DNA of 64,000 nt from Sagittula stellata E-37 (GTDB lineage: Bacteria; Pseudomonadota; Alphaproteobacteria; Rhodobacterales; Rhodobacteraceae), in contig NZ_CP155729.1 of NCBI RefSeq assembly GCF_039724765.1, forward strand, positions 434,001-498,000. Direction: 5' to 3'. The first letter of the stretch is position 1. The number at the start of each line of letters is the position of its first letter. The notes under the pieces are model-generated. The model made no database searches and was not told the origin of the DNA. It worked only from the letters and a program-made list of their open reading frames with translations. The position numbers and the translations under genes are program-made. Shown here piece after piece: positions 17,480-26,947 of the stretch.

Positions 17480-20412
17480 GTCAGCCTCAGCAGATAGGCG
17501 TCATCGGTCACATCCCATTCGCCGAACCGCGAAAGGTGGTCGTAATCCGCGATGTCGGTGTCCTTCATCAGCGCGCGTCTCGCGGTGTAGCCCTTGTCTT
17601 CATCCAGGTAGGCGGCGATCAAAGCGCAGAACTCCTCCCAGGTCTTTTGTGGCGGGCTGTCGGCCAGCGGCGCCGCGACCTCCTTCGGATCGCCGGGCTT
17701 TAGCTGGATGTAGGTGGCAGCGGCGACATAGCGTGGTGCGATGTTCGGGAAGGCGCTCTGCTGCAGCATCGCCGCCTCCAACAGCAATTGCTTGTCGAAG
17801 TAGAGTTGCTCCTTGGCCGAGGGCGCGCTGCCGGTCTTGTAGTCGTACACATGCGCGCCCGCGTCCGGCGCGATGTCGATCCGGTCCGCGCGTGCCTTGA
17901 GCGTGAACCCCAGCGCGGGAATGGACGCCGCGCCCTCCGTTTCGAAGTTGTCGAGATGCGGGGCGGCCCTTTGCCTGCGGTCTGCCTCGCTCTCGCAGAA
18001 CCAGGGTGCGAACCGGGCGACCCGCGCCAGCCAGAGTGCGCGAACGGTGGGGAAGGGCACGTCATCCAGAAGGACCCGCGCGATCTGCATCAGCCGGTCG
18101 GGCGTCAACCGGTCTGGATCGGCCACTGTCTCGCGAATGAAAGTCTCGATCACCTTGTGGGTCACGACGCCGCGCATCAGGGCATCGGGGGCCTGCATCA
18201 ACGGGTCGAGCGCCTTCAACCGCAGTATATAGCGCGCATAGATGGCATAGGGGTCGCGGACGAGCCGCCGGATCGACGTCACCCACAACTCCTGCGGACG
18301 GCTGATCGTGGGCGGCGCGGGCGAGGGCCTGCGCGCCGGGTCGGCCTCGATCGGGGTTTCGGCAGCGGCGGCCAGCGCGGCCCAGTGCGCGCCACGTTCC
18401 CGCATCTCCTCCAGCGCCTTGCGGCCGTTGCGATCCGGAAGGCCGTTCAGAAGGTTGGTCAGCCGGTTGATCCAGCGCGAGGGGACGGTCTCGGCCTCGT
18501 CGGACTTCAGCGACCGCGTGAGCCAGATCTCCGGCGCGGCGGCGGCTTGCTGGAAGTCGTGCGCGGACAGGCCGATCCGGCGCTCCGGCAGCAGAAGACC
18601 CGCCTGCGCCCGCATTGACCGGTTGAGCCAGGGATCGGCAGCGGGGCTTTCCGGCCAGGCGCCCTCGTTCAGCCCGGCGAGGATCAGCAGGTCGGCGCCC
18701 ATCACGCGCGCCTCCAGCGTGCCCCAGATCAGAATCTTCGGATGGGGGGCATCGCGGTCGCGCACCTCTTCGCGGGATACCAGCGCCCCGAAGAGGTCGG
18801 CATAGTCACGGGCGGTCATATCCGTTCCGTGCTCTGCTTCGAATTGCAGCGTCTCGGTCAACGCGCGCAGCTTGCGACCCGCGTTCTCGGCCCATAGCGG
18901 TGCCGGATCGCCATCGGGTCCGGCCGTCAGGGCCTCGGCAAGCGAGAGATGCCGCTCGATCCAATCGGCCAGCGGCAGCGTGCCTGTCTGCTGGCGGTCG
19001 CACAGGGTCGCGGCCCAGGCGCCCCACCTGTCCGCATCCCGCGCCGTGGCCCAGGCCGTCAGTGTTTCGGCATCGGGGTAGGGCAGGCCAGTCTTGCGGA
19101 TGTGCAGTTCCAGTTCGCGGGTCGTCAGAAGGTGCGGCCCGCGGTCCTGCCCGGCATGGGTCAGCGGGTGTTTCAGCAGGCTCAGCAGCAGTTCCGCGGT
19201 TAACGGCGCGGTGAAGAGTTCGGCGACCAGCCGCAGAAGCCGTCCAGGCGGGGTAAGTTGCGCGGGCGTACCGGCGGAATCGTCAGGCAGGATGTCCCAG
19301 CGGTCGAGCGCGGAGGTTACCTGCCGTGTCAGCATCCGGTCCGGGGTGATCAAGGCGGCGGTTGTCCCGTTTTCGGCGGCCTCCCGCAGCCGCAGCGCGA
19401 TGGCAAGGGCCTCTTCACGTTGCGAGTTCGCCTCAAGCAGGGTGACGTCCTGCATCGCGTCGGGCAGATTGGGCAGGTTGGGGCCTTCGGACAGCCATTG
19501 GTGCGTGACCGGTGCAGGTCGCATCGCGAGAGAAATCACGCGGTTGCGCGCCGCACTTGGCGGCTGACCATACGTCCACGGGCGCACGTCGCGGGCGGTG
19601 ATCTCAAGTTCGCGCATCAGCTTGGCGAACCGGTATTGCGGGTGATCCTCGCTGGTCAGCGGGTCTTCCAGCTTGCTCCAGACGGCGGGCGGCATGTCCG
19701 TGTCGAAGCCGGGCAGCACAATGGCGCCCTGCGGCAACCGCGCCACGGCTTTCATCAGCGCATGCGTCGTCCCGCGCGACCCGGTCGATCCCGCGATGAT
19801 GACCGGGTGCCGGGGGGGCTGCGCCTCCCATGCCTCCAACCGCAGTTCGAGCGCCATTCGGTTGAAGGCCTGCGCATCGGGAGTCGCGTCCTTGTCGAAG
19901 TAGTGCTGAACGATGTTGAAGAAGGTCAGCGCCCGCTGCCAGTGCCCGGACTGGTCGGTGACGTCGAGGTTGGCAACCGTCTTCGGCGATACGCCCTCGA
20001 CGTGCATCTCCTCCATCAGCGTGGCGAGGCTGTCGGACAGGTCGAACAGGGCGGATCGTGGCGCGAGATCGGGCTGCGTTTCCAGCAGGCGCGAGACGAG
20101 GCCAGTCAGTTCCAGTCGCCGGCGCAGCGGGGACACGGGCGCGGGCAGGGCAGCGCGGGTCAGTGGATCGGACAGGTCGGTCAGCAGCCGGATGCGTGGC
20201 AGGAGCGAGGCGGGCCCGGCGTCGAACAGGTTCCGCAGACGCCTGCGCATCCGGTCCGTGGCCACGTAAAGCTCCACCCGGGCGATGGCCTCTGGCGGGC
20301 GGCCAGCCAGCCGCGCGCGCAGGCCGTCGATCAGCGCCGCGGGGAAATCCACGCCGGGGGGCAGGGCAAAGACGCGCGGCCCCGCTTCGTCTTCGGCAAA
20401 GAGGTCAGGCAT
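17476..20412 (-). CDS. addB: Double-strand break repair protein AddB
   Basis: A 978-residue partner of AddA. It lacks a functional Walker A, as in alphaproteobacterial AddB, and ends in a PD-(D/E)XK nuclease domain with ADRIDIAPDAG and VYDYKTGSAPS. It works with AddA in end resection. The start MPDLFAEDE at 20412 is used because an upstream in-frame start would run through the overlapping murU 3' end. The gene overlaps murU by eight bases. Confidence 0.93.
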   Translation of the reverse strand: MPDLFAEDEAGPRVFALPPGVDFPAALIDGLRARLAGRPPEAIARVELYVATDRMRRRLRNLFDAGPASLLPRIRLLTDLSDPLTRAALPAPVSPLRRRLELTGLVSRLLETQPDLAPRSALFDLSDSLATLMEEMHVEGVSPKTVANLDVTDQSGHWQRALTFFNIVQHYFDKDATPDAQAFNRMALELRLEAWEAQPPRHPVIIAGSTGSRGTTHALMKAVARLPQGAIVLPGFDTDMPPAVWSKLEDPLTSEDHPQYRFAKLMRELEITARDVRPWTYGQPPSAARNRVISLAMRPAPVTHQWLSEGPNLPNLPDAMQDVTLLEANSQREEALAIALRLREAAENGTTAALITPDRMLTRQVTSALDRWDILPDDSAGTPAQLTPPGRLLRLVAELFTAPLTAELLLSLLKHPLTHAGQDRGPHLLTTRELELHIRKTGLPYPDAETLTAWATARDADRWGAWAATLCDRQQTGTLPLADWIERHLSLAEALTAGPDGDPAPLWAENAGRKLRALTETLQFEAEHGTDMTARDYADLFGALVSREEVRDRDAPHPKILIWGTLEARVMGADLLILAGLNEGAWPESPAADPWLNRSMRAQAGLLLPERRIGLSAHDFQQAAAAPEIWLTRSLKSDEAETVPSRWINRLTNLLNGLPDRNGRKALEEMRERGAHWAALAAAAETPIEADPARRPSPAPPTISRPQELWVTSIRRLVRDPYAIYARYILRLKALDPLMQAPDALMRGVVTHKVIETFIRETVADPDRLTPDRLMQIARVLLDDVPFPTVRALWLARVARFAPWFCESEADRRQRAAPHLDNFETEGAASIPALGFTLKARADRIDIAPDAGAHVYDYKTGSAPSAKEQLYFDKQLLLEAAMLQQSAFPNIAPRYVAAATYIQLKPGDPKEVAAPLADSPPQKTWEEFCALIAAYLDEDKGYTARRALMKDTDIADYDHLSRFGEWDVTDDAYLLRLT

Positions 20413-21082
20413 TCGCGCGTTCCAGCATCTCTTCGGCCAAAGCGATGCCCTCGGGATGGCCGACGTCGCACCACGTGCCCGGATAGGTAAGGCCATGGAA
20501 GCGGCCCCGCGCTGCAGCGTCCTCCCACAGGCGGTGCATGGAGAAGATGTCGTCCTCTACCCCCTGCAATGCTGCGGTCTTCACGATTTGTGCGCCGGTA
20601 TAGACCACGTCGCCGGGACGGGAGAGCGTGCCGTCCGGGGACAAGGCGAAGTCGCCTCCGCCCTTGCGCCCCACGGCGCGGGCCAGAGGCACACACATCA
20701 GCAGGGCATCCATGCGCTCTGGTTGCCATGCGTCCGACAAAAGTGCCAGCGGATTGGGGCCGGACCAGACCGCGTCGGTGTTCATGGTGAAAACCGGCCC
20801 GTCGCCCAGAAGCGGCAGGGCGCGCTTCAACCCGCCGCCGGTGTCCAGGATGTCGGGGTGTTCCACGCTGACATGCACGCCCGACCCGGCAAGATGCCCC
20901 TCGATCTGGTCCGCGTGATAGTGCGCGTTGACCACGCGCACAGGTACGTCGCGCGCGAAATCCAGCGCGTGATCCAGCAAGGCCCGCCCCGCCACCTCGA
21001 TCAGCGGTTTCGGGCGGTCCTTGGTCAGCGCGCCCATGCGCGTGCCGAATCCGGCGGCGAACAGCATTACTGCGTCGGGCAT
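20405..21082 (-). CDS. murU: MurNAc-1-phosphate uridylyltransferase-like nucleotidyltransferase
   Basis: A 225-residue sugar nucleotidyltransferase. The signature LFAAGFGTRMGALTKDRPKP (residues 7-26) holds the nucleotide-binding loop, and VFTMNTDAVW and GTWCDVGHPE are the metal and product-binding regions. Its closest functional relatives are MurU enzymes, which make UDP-MurNAc from MurNAc-1-phosphate in the cell-wall recycling route that bypasses MurA. This reading is supported by the AmgK-type kinase domain encoded directly upstream with a 16-base overlap. A mannose-1-phosphate guanylyltransferase-like role is the alternative. Confidence 0.82.
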   Translation of the reverse strand: MPDAVMLFAAGFGTRMGALTKDRPKPLIEVAGRALLDHALDFARDVPVRVVNAHYHADQIEGHLAGSGVHVSVEHPDILDTGGGLKRALPLLGDGPVFTMNTDAVWSGPNPLALLSDAWQPERMDALLMCVPLARAVGRKGGGDFALSPDGTLSRPGDVVYTGAQIVKTAALQGVEDDIFSMHRLWEDAAARGRFHGLTYPGTWCDVGHPEGIALAEEMLERANA

Positions 21083-22530
21083 CGTGCCAGGATATCCTGA
21101 AGAAAGGCCGCGTCGGGTGCGGGCAGTTTGGCGATGATCGGTCGCATCGGCTCCAGCGCCGGGTGATGTGACTGGATCTGGATATGCGACCAGCACCGCG
21201 GAAGGAAGTTCAGGTATCGGGTTTTGCCTTGTGTCACTGCCAGCCGCGCAAATACCCCGAGGATACGGAGGTTGCGCTGCACGCCCAGCACAGCGTAGGC
21301 CGCCCGGAACGCCTCCTGATCGGTGCCCGTCGCGTCGATGTAGGTGTTCAGGCAGGCGGCTTCCGTTACGGGCTGGACGTCGCGCCGCACGTCCCGGCAA
21401 AGCGACGCGAGGTCGTAGGCAGGATGCCCGGCCAGCGCGTCCTGAAAGTCGAGCAAACCGACCCGTGCCGCGCCGGAACGCCCCGGCAGCATCAGCAGGT
21501 TCTCGGCATGGAAGTCGCGCAGGACCAGTACACCTTCTGGTGGCGCGTATTGCCTCAGGATCGGCAGGAATGTCTCTGTCGCTTCCGCCAGCAGGTCCGC
21601 CATCTGCGCATAATGCGTGAACGTCAGGTCGATGGCACCGGCAAGGTGTTCCGGCGTCGCGACGGGCAAGGACGCCGGCGCGCTGTGCCCGTGCAGCCGG
21701 ACCAGCGCCCGCACCGCCGCAAGGTAAAGTGACGTTTCGGTTTCGGCGTCGCGGGCCAGCGTCGCGATCAGCCCGTCTCCGAGGTCTTCGAGCAGCAGCA
21801 TCCCGGCAGTCTCGGCCAGAATTTCCGGAGCGGAAAGGCCAAGGCCGTTCAGGTGACGCGCCAGCCGGGCGAAGAGGGCGGTGTCCCCGTTGGGGTCCTG
21901 CATGAGGATCGCCGTCCCGTCGCCGCGTGTCAGGCGCGCGTAGTGTCGGGAAGACGCGTCCCCGGCCATCGGATGAACCTCGGCGTCGCTCCATCCGGTC
22001 TCTGCCAGGAAGAGATCGACGGGATTGTCGCGCGCTTCCATCTGTGCGCCGGCCAAGGCCGTTTTCAGCCGGTCGTCCCAGGCTGGATCGCTCCAGCTGA
22101 TCGTCAGGGCGCGGGTGTCGTCATCGCCGATGGCCTGGAACGTCAGGTGCAGCGCCGAGGCAGGCGCGAGGTCCTGCAACCGGTCCGGCCATTCGACAAG
22201 GCAGATCGCATCTTCGAAGGCGTCCACCAGACCAAGTTCCACGATCTCCTGCGGGCCGGTCAGCCGGTAGAGGTCGGCATGCCAAAGCGACCCGCTGCGC
22301 GTTTCGTATTCCTGGACAAGCGTGAAGGTGGGGGAGGGTACGTCCTCTGGCGTTTCGAGCAAGGATTGCACAAGCGCCCGTGCGAAATGCGTCTTGCCCG
22401 CGCCGATTCCGCCGGACAGCAACACCACGTCGCCCGGTCCCAGGTGGGCAGCGACAGCAAGGGCAAGCGCCTCCGTTGCCTCTGGCGTGGGCAGGGTCAG
22501 CCTGCGGGTACGAGTGTCCTGAACGGTCAT
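21067..22530 (-). CDS. Fusion of TsaE (t6A ATPase) and AmgK-like sugar kinase
   Basis: A 487-residue two-domain protein. Residues 1 to about 155 are TsaE: Walker A in GGIGAGKTHFARAL and the segments VPSPTFTLVQEY and LWHADLYRL are typical. TsaE drives the TsaB/TsaD complex that makes t6A37 in tRNA. Residues about 165-487 are an APH-fold kinase: RLTRGDGTAILMQD, the catalytic loop VLVLRDFHAENLL and metal site VGLLDFQDALAGHP. This half resembles AmgK, which phosphorylates MurNAc at the anomeric carbon. The frame is continuous with no internal start of note. The partner murU follows with overlap. TsaD is also in the window, at 38169-39248. Confidence 0.88.
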   Translation of the reverse strand: MTVQDTRTRRLTLPTPEATEALALAVAAHLGPGDVVLLSGGIGAGKTHFARALVQSLLETPEDVPSPTFTLVQEYETRSGSLWHADLYRLTGPQEIVELGLVDAFEDAICLVEWPDRLQDLAPASALHLTFQAIGDDDTRALTISWSDPAWDDRLKTALAGAQMEARDNPVDLFLAETGWSDAEVHPMAGDASSRHYARLTRGDGTAILMQDPNGDTALFARLARHLNGLGLSAPEILAETAGMLLLEDLGDGLIATLARDAETETSLYLAAVRALVRLHGHSAPASLPVATPEHLAGAIDLTFTHYAQMADLLAEATETFLPILRQYAPPEGVLVLRDFHAENLLMLPGRSGAARVGLLDFQDALAGHPAYDLASLCRDVRRDVQPVTEAACLNTYIDATGTDQEAFRAAYAVLGVQRNLRILGVFARLAVTQGKTRYLNFLPRCWSHIQIQSHHPALEPMRPIIAKLPAPDAAFLQDILARCPTQ

Positions 22531-22570
22531 GGCGCGAGGATAGCCTTCGCGCCTGTGGCTGCAAGCGCGA

Positions 22571-24115
22571 TCAGTCGCGGGCGGCAGCCTCGTTGATCTT
22601 CAATGCGGTAGGCGCCCTCGCAACGTGAGAGAACCGCACCATGGTCGCCCCGGAGGACACAGGTTCGACCGCGCAGTGCAGGTGCTCGCCTTCCGTGGTG
22701 ACCAGTTCGGCGTCCCAGCAGGCCCGTTCGCGCAGGGTCAGGACAAATTCGCGGATCTCGGACCAGATCGGGCTGGGCAGACAACCCGAACTCCAGTCCT
22801 TGGTGGCATCCACGATGGTGATCTCGGCAAAGGCGCTGTCGGGATCGCAATTCCAGCGCTCGCGATAGGCGGCATTGGTGAAGGTCAGGACACCCAGCCG
22901 TGAGAAAACCGCCACCGCGTCGTCGAAGCGGTCCAGCACCGATTGCGTCATTTCAAGCTCGGACCGGAACCGTCGTGTGAGCGAAATCTCGGCGCTGATG
23001 TCCTCGATCAGGAAGGCGACGGCCCCATCGGGATGCGGGCGCCCGGTGATCTTGTAGGTGAGGCCGGATGGCAGGTTCCACGTCTCCGCATAACGGTCCT
23101 CGCGCGCGGCTGAGACCACGTCGTAAATCTTTTCCCGCCACGTGTTGTAGTTCTTCGGTTCCGGCATCATGCGGCTTTCCCGCATGTGGTCGAAGAAAGA
23201 CAACAGGTTCGGCTTGGCGGACAGGAAGTCGACCGGCAGGTGGGTCAGGTCGACCAGAGCGGGGTTGAACAACACCAGCCGCCTATCGCGGTCAAAGACG
23301 GCGAGGCCAATGGGCAGGTGGGCGAAGGTCTTGGTCAGGGTCTGCACGAATTTGCGTTGAGCCATCTCGGCGTCGACGAGGTTGTTGATGGATATGGCAT
23401 AGTGCAGCCAGGACGTGCCGACAGGGCGCGAAATGACCTCGTACCAAAGGACGTCACCGTCGCGGGTCGTCAGGCTCACGCGGTCCGTCTGGTCCGAACG
23501 TTTGATCGGCATCACATGTTCGAAGGGGCATGCGCCCTCGCCGACGGCGCCGGTGTCGTGCTTCAGAGCTTCGAACGTCTCGTTGGTCCAAGTCAGCGTG
23601 CCATCCTCGGTCTGCCAGATCGGGTACGGGGCGTTGTCGCATATCTGGCGCAGCAACTGGTGATCCGCCTCCTGCACCGCCGCCCGGAACAGAAGTGCCG
23701 GCCCGTTGCACGGGCATGACAGGGTGACACGCAGATTGCGGCCAGACGGCACCACGTGCAGATGCGCATCGTTCAACAGGGGAGAGGCCCATGTCGTTTC
23801 GACGTCCGGCGGATCCGCCGGAATCTTCGGAAACCCCGGCATCAAATGCGTGCGTATGTCTTGCCAGCTTGCGCCGTGAAGACCTGAGCGATCAAACAGG
23901 TGGGGCGCGTCCGGCGAATGGTCGATGACCACACCGTTGCGGAACAAAATGACCGTGTCGGTCTGCCGCCGCCCGAACTTCTGGCGCACGTCGTCACGGC
24001 GCTTCGAGACGAGATAGGCAAACAGAGCTGCGAGTGCAGCGGCTCCGCCTCCCGCACTGATGGCCAGGACCATGTAGTTCTCCAAACCGCTTCCCCCGCC
24101 TCGCGAACCAGACAT
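22571..24115 (-). CDS. Membrane-anchored PAS-domain protein, candidate DivL
   Basis: A 514-residue protein with one N-terminal transmembrane helix (about residues 15-36) and several PAS-type modules, for example around QICDNAPYPIWQTEDGTLTWTN, LPIGLAVFDRDRRLVLFNPAL and DRFDDAVAVFSRLGVLTFTNAAY. No HATPase domain follows, so it is not a full kinase. In Rhodobacter capsulatus a PAS protein called DivL controls CtrA phosphorylation through CckA; layout and its position beside regB fit that protein. Two starts are possible: ATG 24115, or ATG 24073, which has a better ribosome-binding site (GGAG 6 bases away) and begins just before the membrane helix. A CtrA-like box lies upstream. Confidence 0.6.
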   Translation of the reverse strand: MSGSRGGGSGLENYMVLAISAGGGAAALAALFAYLVSKRRDDVRQKFGRRQTDTVILFRNGVVIDHSPDAPHLFDRSGLHGASWQDIRTHLMPGFPKIPADPPDVETTWASPLLNDAHLHVVPSGRNLRVTLSCPCNGPALLFRAAVQEADHQLLRQICDNAPYPIWQTEDGTLTWTNETFEALKHDTGAVGEGACPFEHVMPIKRSDQTDRVSLTTRDGDVLWYEVISRPVGTSWLHYAISINNLVDAEMAQRKFVQTLTKTFAHLPIGLAVFDRDRRLVLFNPALVDLTHLPVDFLSAKPNLLSFFDHMRESRMMPEPKNYNTWREKIYDVVSAAREDRYAETWNLPSGLTYKITGRPHPDGAVAFLIEDISAEISLTRRFRSELEMTQSVLDRFDDAVAVFSRLGVLTFTNAAYRERWNCDPDSAFAEITIVDATKDWSSGCLPSPIWSEIREFVLTLRERACWDAELVTTEGEHLHCAVEPVSSGATMVRFSHVARAPTALKINEAAARD

Positions 24116-24149
24116 GACACACCCGGGCTCGACCTTAGCTTCACCTAGG

Positions 24150-24164
24150 TTAACGACCCGTTAA
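24150..24164. promoter_or_regulatory. CtrA-like box (TTAA-N7-TTAA)
   Basis: TTAA at 24150-24153 and TTAA at 24161-24164 are exactly seven bases apart, the spacing of the CtrA full site. It lies 35 bases upstream of the PAS gene start and 17 bases past the regB stop. One flank differs from the best consensus (TTAAA rather than TTAAC). Confidence 0.45.
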
Positions 24165-24181
24165 ACACCAACCGTGTGATC

Positions 24182-25579
24182 CTAGCCGTTGATGAGCTGG
24201 TTTTCTCCAAGCGGCGTGCCGCGGCTGGCCGGGTCCGGGACGACCTTGGCGCGGGGCCAGATGACTTCGACGATGGCGCCTGTTGGTTGTCCGGTGCTGC
24301 TCGATGGCGCGTAGGGGTCGGACGCATTGGCAAAGCTCAGTTCCGCCCCCGAGCGTTCCAGAAGGGTCTTGGCGATGAACAGGCCCAGCCCCATGCCCTC
24401 GTATTCGGGCCGCGCCCTGCGCTCCGCGTCCGAGCGGCGGCGGCGCATGAAGGGGTCGCCGATGCGCCCGATCACCTGCGGCGGGAAGCCCCGGCCATCG
24501 TCGAGAATGCGGATCGAGATCAAGTCGTCGGTCCACATCGCCTCTACCCAGACGGTCGTGCGGGCGAAATCGACGGCGTTCTGCACGAGGTTGCGCAGGC
24601 CGTGGATGATCTCGGGCCGGCGCAGGATCTGTGGCGGATTGTACTCTCCGCCGGGGCCGGGACCGTCCTCGATCAGGATCTCCTTGCCGCGGTCCTGATG
24701 CGGCTCGGCAGCTTCGCGGATGACCTCCACGATCGGGGCCTGACGCATGTGCAGGTCGTCCTTCCCAGCGCGGCCCATGCTGCGCAGGATGTCGCGGCAG
24801 CGGTCCGCCTGTCCGCGGATCAGCAGGGCGTCCTCTTTCAGGTCGGGGAAGTCGTCCAGTTCCTCCGCCAGTTCCGCCGATGTCAGCTTGATCGTCGCCA
24901 GCGGTGTGCCCAGTTCGTGCGCCGCCGCCGCCACCACCCCGCCGAGGTCGTTCAGCTTCTGTGCCCGGGCCAACGCCATTTGCGTGGCCGCCAGCGCGTC
25001 GGACATGGAGTTCATCTCGCGCGTGATGCGGCGCGTGTAGGCCGACAGGAACACCAGCGCGATCATGATCGCCACCCACTGCCCATAGACGAAGACGTCC
25101 GGTATGCGGAGGATGAAGCCCTCTTCCGTCCGGAGCGGCAGATGCCAGAACACCATGCCCGTCACCAGCACCATAGCCGTGACCATCAGCGTGATCGTCG
25201 AACGGAGGCTGAGAACCGTGGCCGAGATCGTCACCGGCCCAAGCACAAGCAGCGAGAATGGGTTGTGCAGCCCGCCGGTCAGGTACAACAGGAAGCAAAG
25301 CTGCAGCAGGTCGAACATCACCATCAGGAAGTTCTCCGTTTCCGAAAGGCGTTTGCTTTCGGGGAAGACGAAGATGGCGACGAGGTTGCCGACGACCGAC
25401 GTGCCGACGGCGAGGTAGGCCAGCCCAAGTTCAAGCTGCAGATTGTACAGCCTTTGCGCGATCGTGATCGCGGCAAGCTGGCCAAGGATGGCGACCCAGC
25501 GTAACAGGATCATCGTGCGGAGACGGATCCAGTTGCTGCGCTGCTCTTCGCCAATCAGACCGAGTTCACTTGTGCTCAT
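24182..25579 (-). CDS. regB: Redox-sensing histidine kinase RegB/PrrB
   Basis: A 465-residue membrane kinase with six predicted helices in the first 185 residues. The quinone-sensing loop GGLHNPF (residues 102-108) matches GGXXNPF of RegB. The phospho-accepting His221 lies in HELGTPL, and the redox-active cysteine is Cys261 in ADRCRDIL; both are offset by four from His225 and Cys265 of Rhodobacter RegB. The N, G1 and G2 boxes follow (LVQNAVDFA, LDDGRGFPP, GMGLGLFIA). It phosphorylates RegA in response to respiratory redox state. It is divergent from senC and regA. Confidence 0.95.
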   Translation of the reverse strand: MSTSELGLIGEEQRSNWIRLRTMILLRWVAILGQLAAITIAQRLYNLQLELGLAYLAVGTSVVGNLVAIFVFPESKRLSETENFLMVMFDLLQLCFLLYLTGGLHNPFSLLVLGPVTISATVLSLRSTITLMVTAMVLVTGMVFWHLPLRTEEGFILRIPDVFVYGQWVAIMIALVFLSAYTRRITREMNSMSDALAATQMALARAQKLNDLGGVVAAAAHELGTPLATIKLTSAELAEELDDFPDLKEDALLIRGQADRCRDILRSMGRAGKDDLHMRQAPIVEVIREAAEPHQDRGKEILIEDGPGPGGEYNPPQILRRPEIIHGLRNLVQNAVDFARTTVWVEAMWTDDLISIRILDDGRGFPPQVIGRIGDPFMRRRRSDAERRARPEYEGMGLGLFIAKTLLERSGAELSFANASDPYAPSSSTGQPTGAIVEVIWPRAKVVPDPASRGTPLGENQLING

Positions 25580-25665
25580 TTGGATTGTTTCGTCTGTCGC
25601 GGCTGGTTAGGCAAGCGCAGGATGACATTCCGCCAACAATATGTGTCGTGCCGAGGAGAGTGCCC

Positions 25666-26298
25666 ATGACCCGAACCTTGTCCTATGCCGCAATTGGCGC
25701 TGTCGTCGTCTTGCTGGGTGGCACCTACGCGGCCTCCGCGGGCTGGCTGGATTCCTTGTTCGGCGGCAGCTCAGAGGACGTCTACGCCGACTGCCGTCAG
25801 GGTGCCGTCGCGGGCGACATCGGCGGGCCTTTCGAACTGGTGAACAAGGACGGTGCCACAGTGACCGACGCGGACGTCATCACCGAGCCGACGCTAGTCT
25901 ACTTTGGCTACACCTTCTGCCCCGATGTCTGCCCGTTCGACACTGCGCGCAACGCCGAAGCCGTCGATCTGCTGGCGGAACGCGGGATGAGCGCGACGCC
26001 GGTTTTCATCAGCATCGACCCGGAACGGGATACGCCCGAAGCGGTCGGAGAGTTCGCCGCCAACCTGCATCCGAAGATGATCGGGCTGACCGGCTCTGAC
26101 GAGCAGGTCAAGGCGGCGAGCCAGAGCTATCGCACCTACTACAAGAAGCAGGACGGCGATCCGGACTATTACCTCGTGGATCACTCGACATTCACCTACC
26201 TCGTCCTGCCTGAAGCGGGTTTCGTCGATTATTTCCGTCGCGAAGTCACGCCGGAGCAGATGGCAGACCGCGTCGCCTGCTTCATAGAAGCCACTTGA
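25666..26298 (+). CDS. senC: SCO1/SenC/PrrC copper chaperone
   Basis: A 210-residue membrane-anchored thioredoxin-fold protein. One N-terminal helix (about residues 5-25) anchors it with the domain in the periplasm. The copper ligands are Cys85 and Cys89 (FCPDVCP) and His173 (VDHSTF). It helps build the CuA centre of cytochrome c oxidase and in Rhodobacter influences Reg/Prr signalling. The start at 25666 has a GAGGAG site upstream. Its place between regB and regA is the conserved order. Confidence 0.94.
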   Translation: MTRTLSYAAIGAVVVLLGGTYAASAGWLDSLFGGSSEDVYADCRQGAVAGDIGGPFELVNKDGATVTDADVITEPTLVYFGYTFCPDVCPFDTARNAEAVDLLAERGMSATPVFISIDPERDTPEAVGEFAANLHPKMIGLTGSDEQVKAASQSYRTYYKKQDGDPDYYLVDHSTFTYLVLPEAGFVDYFRREVTPEQMADRVACFIEAT

Positions 26299-26379
26299 CA
26301 GAGGCGATTGGTAGCGTTTGACCCCGCCAGTACGCGTGGTTAATAGTGATCTCCACGGCAGCGCAGCGGGAGACAGGCC

Positions 26380-26934
26380 TTGGCAGAACGCGATATCGAC
26401 GACCTCGGCGACGACAAGTCCCTGCTGCTCGTGGACGACGACGAACCCTTTCTGAGACGTCTGGCCAAGGCCATGGAAAAGCGCGGTTTCGAGGTCGAGA
26501 TGGCGGGCTCCGTCGCGGCGGGATCGGCCATCGCAACGGCGCGTCCGCCGGCCTACGCGGTCGTCGATCTTCGGCTTGAGGACGGTAACGGACTGGACGT
26601 GGTGGAGGTGCTGCGCGAGAAGCGGCCCGATTCGCGGATCGTCGTCCTGACAGGCTACGGTGCCATCGCCACGGCGGTCGCCGCGGTCAAGATCGGTGCA
26701 ACGGACTACCTGTCGAAACCGGCGGATGCGACGGACATCACCAATGCCCTGCTGTCCAAAGGGGATGAACTGCCTCCTCCGCCTGAGAACCCGATGAGCG
26801 CCGACCGCGTGCGCTGGGAGCACATCCAGCGGGTCTACGAACTGTGCGACCGCAACGTGTCAGAGACGGCGCGCCGGTTGAACATGCACCGGCGCACCCT
26901 GCAGCGGATCCTCGCGAAACGCTCGCCGCGCTAA
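26380..26934 (+). CDS. regA: Redox response regulator RegA/PrrA
   Basis: A 184-residue response regulator. The receiver domain has the acidic pocket VDDDE (18-22) and the phospho-acceptor Asp63 in VVDLRLEDGNG, the same number as in Rhodobacter RegA. A proline linker (PPPPENP) leads to a Fis-type helix-turn-helix ending NVSETARRLNMHRRTLQRILAKRSPR, spelled here by its ends and core. It switches genes for respiration, carbon and nitrogen use with oxygen. The start is a TTG at 26380 with GGAGACAGG upstream; the next ATG would cut into the receiver. Confidence 0.95.
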   Translation: MAERDIDDLGDDKSLLLVDDDEPFLRRLAKAMEKRGFEVEMAGSVAAGSAIATARPPAYAVVDLRLEDGNGLDVVEVLREKRPDSRIVVLTGYGAIATAVAAVKIGATDYLSKPADATDITNALLSKGDELPPPPENPMSADRVRWEHIQRVYELCDRNVSETARRLNMHRRTLQRILAKRSPR

Positions 26935-26947
26935 GCGTCAGATCGTA

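Noticed and set aside
25580..25665. RegA binding site between regB and senC
   Set aside because: A GTCGCGGC stretch is present, but the second half-site with proper spacing is not convincing.
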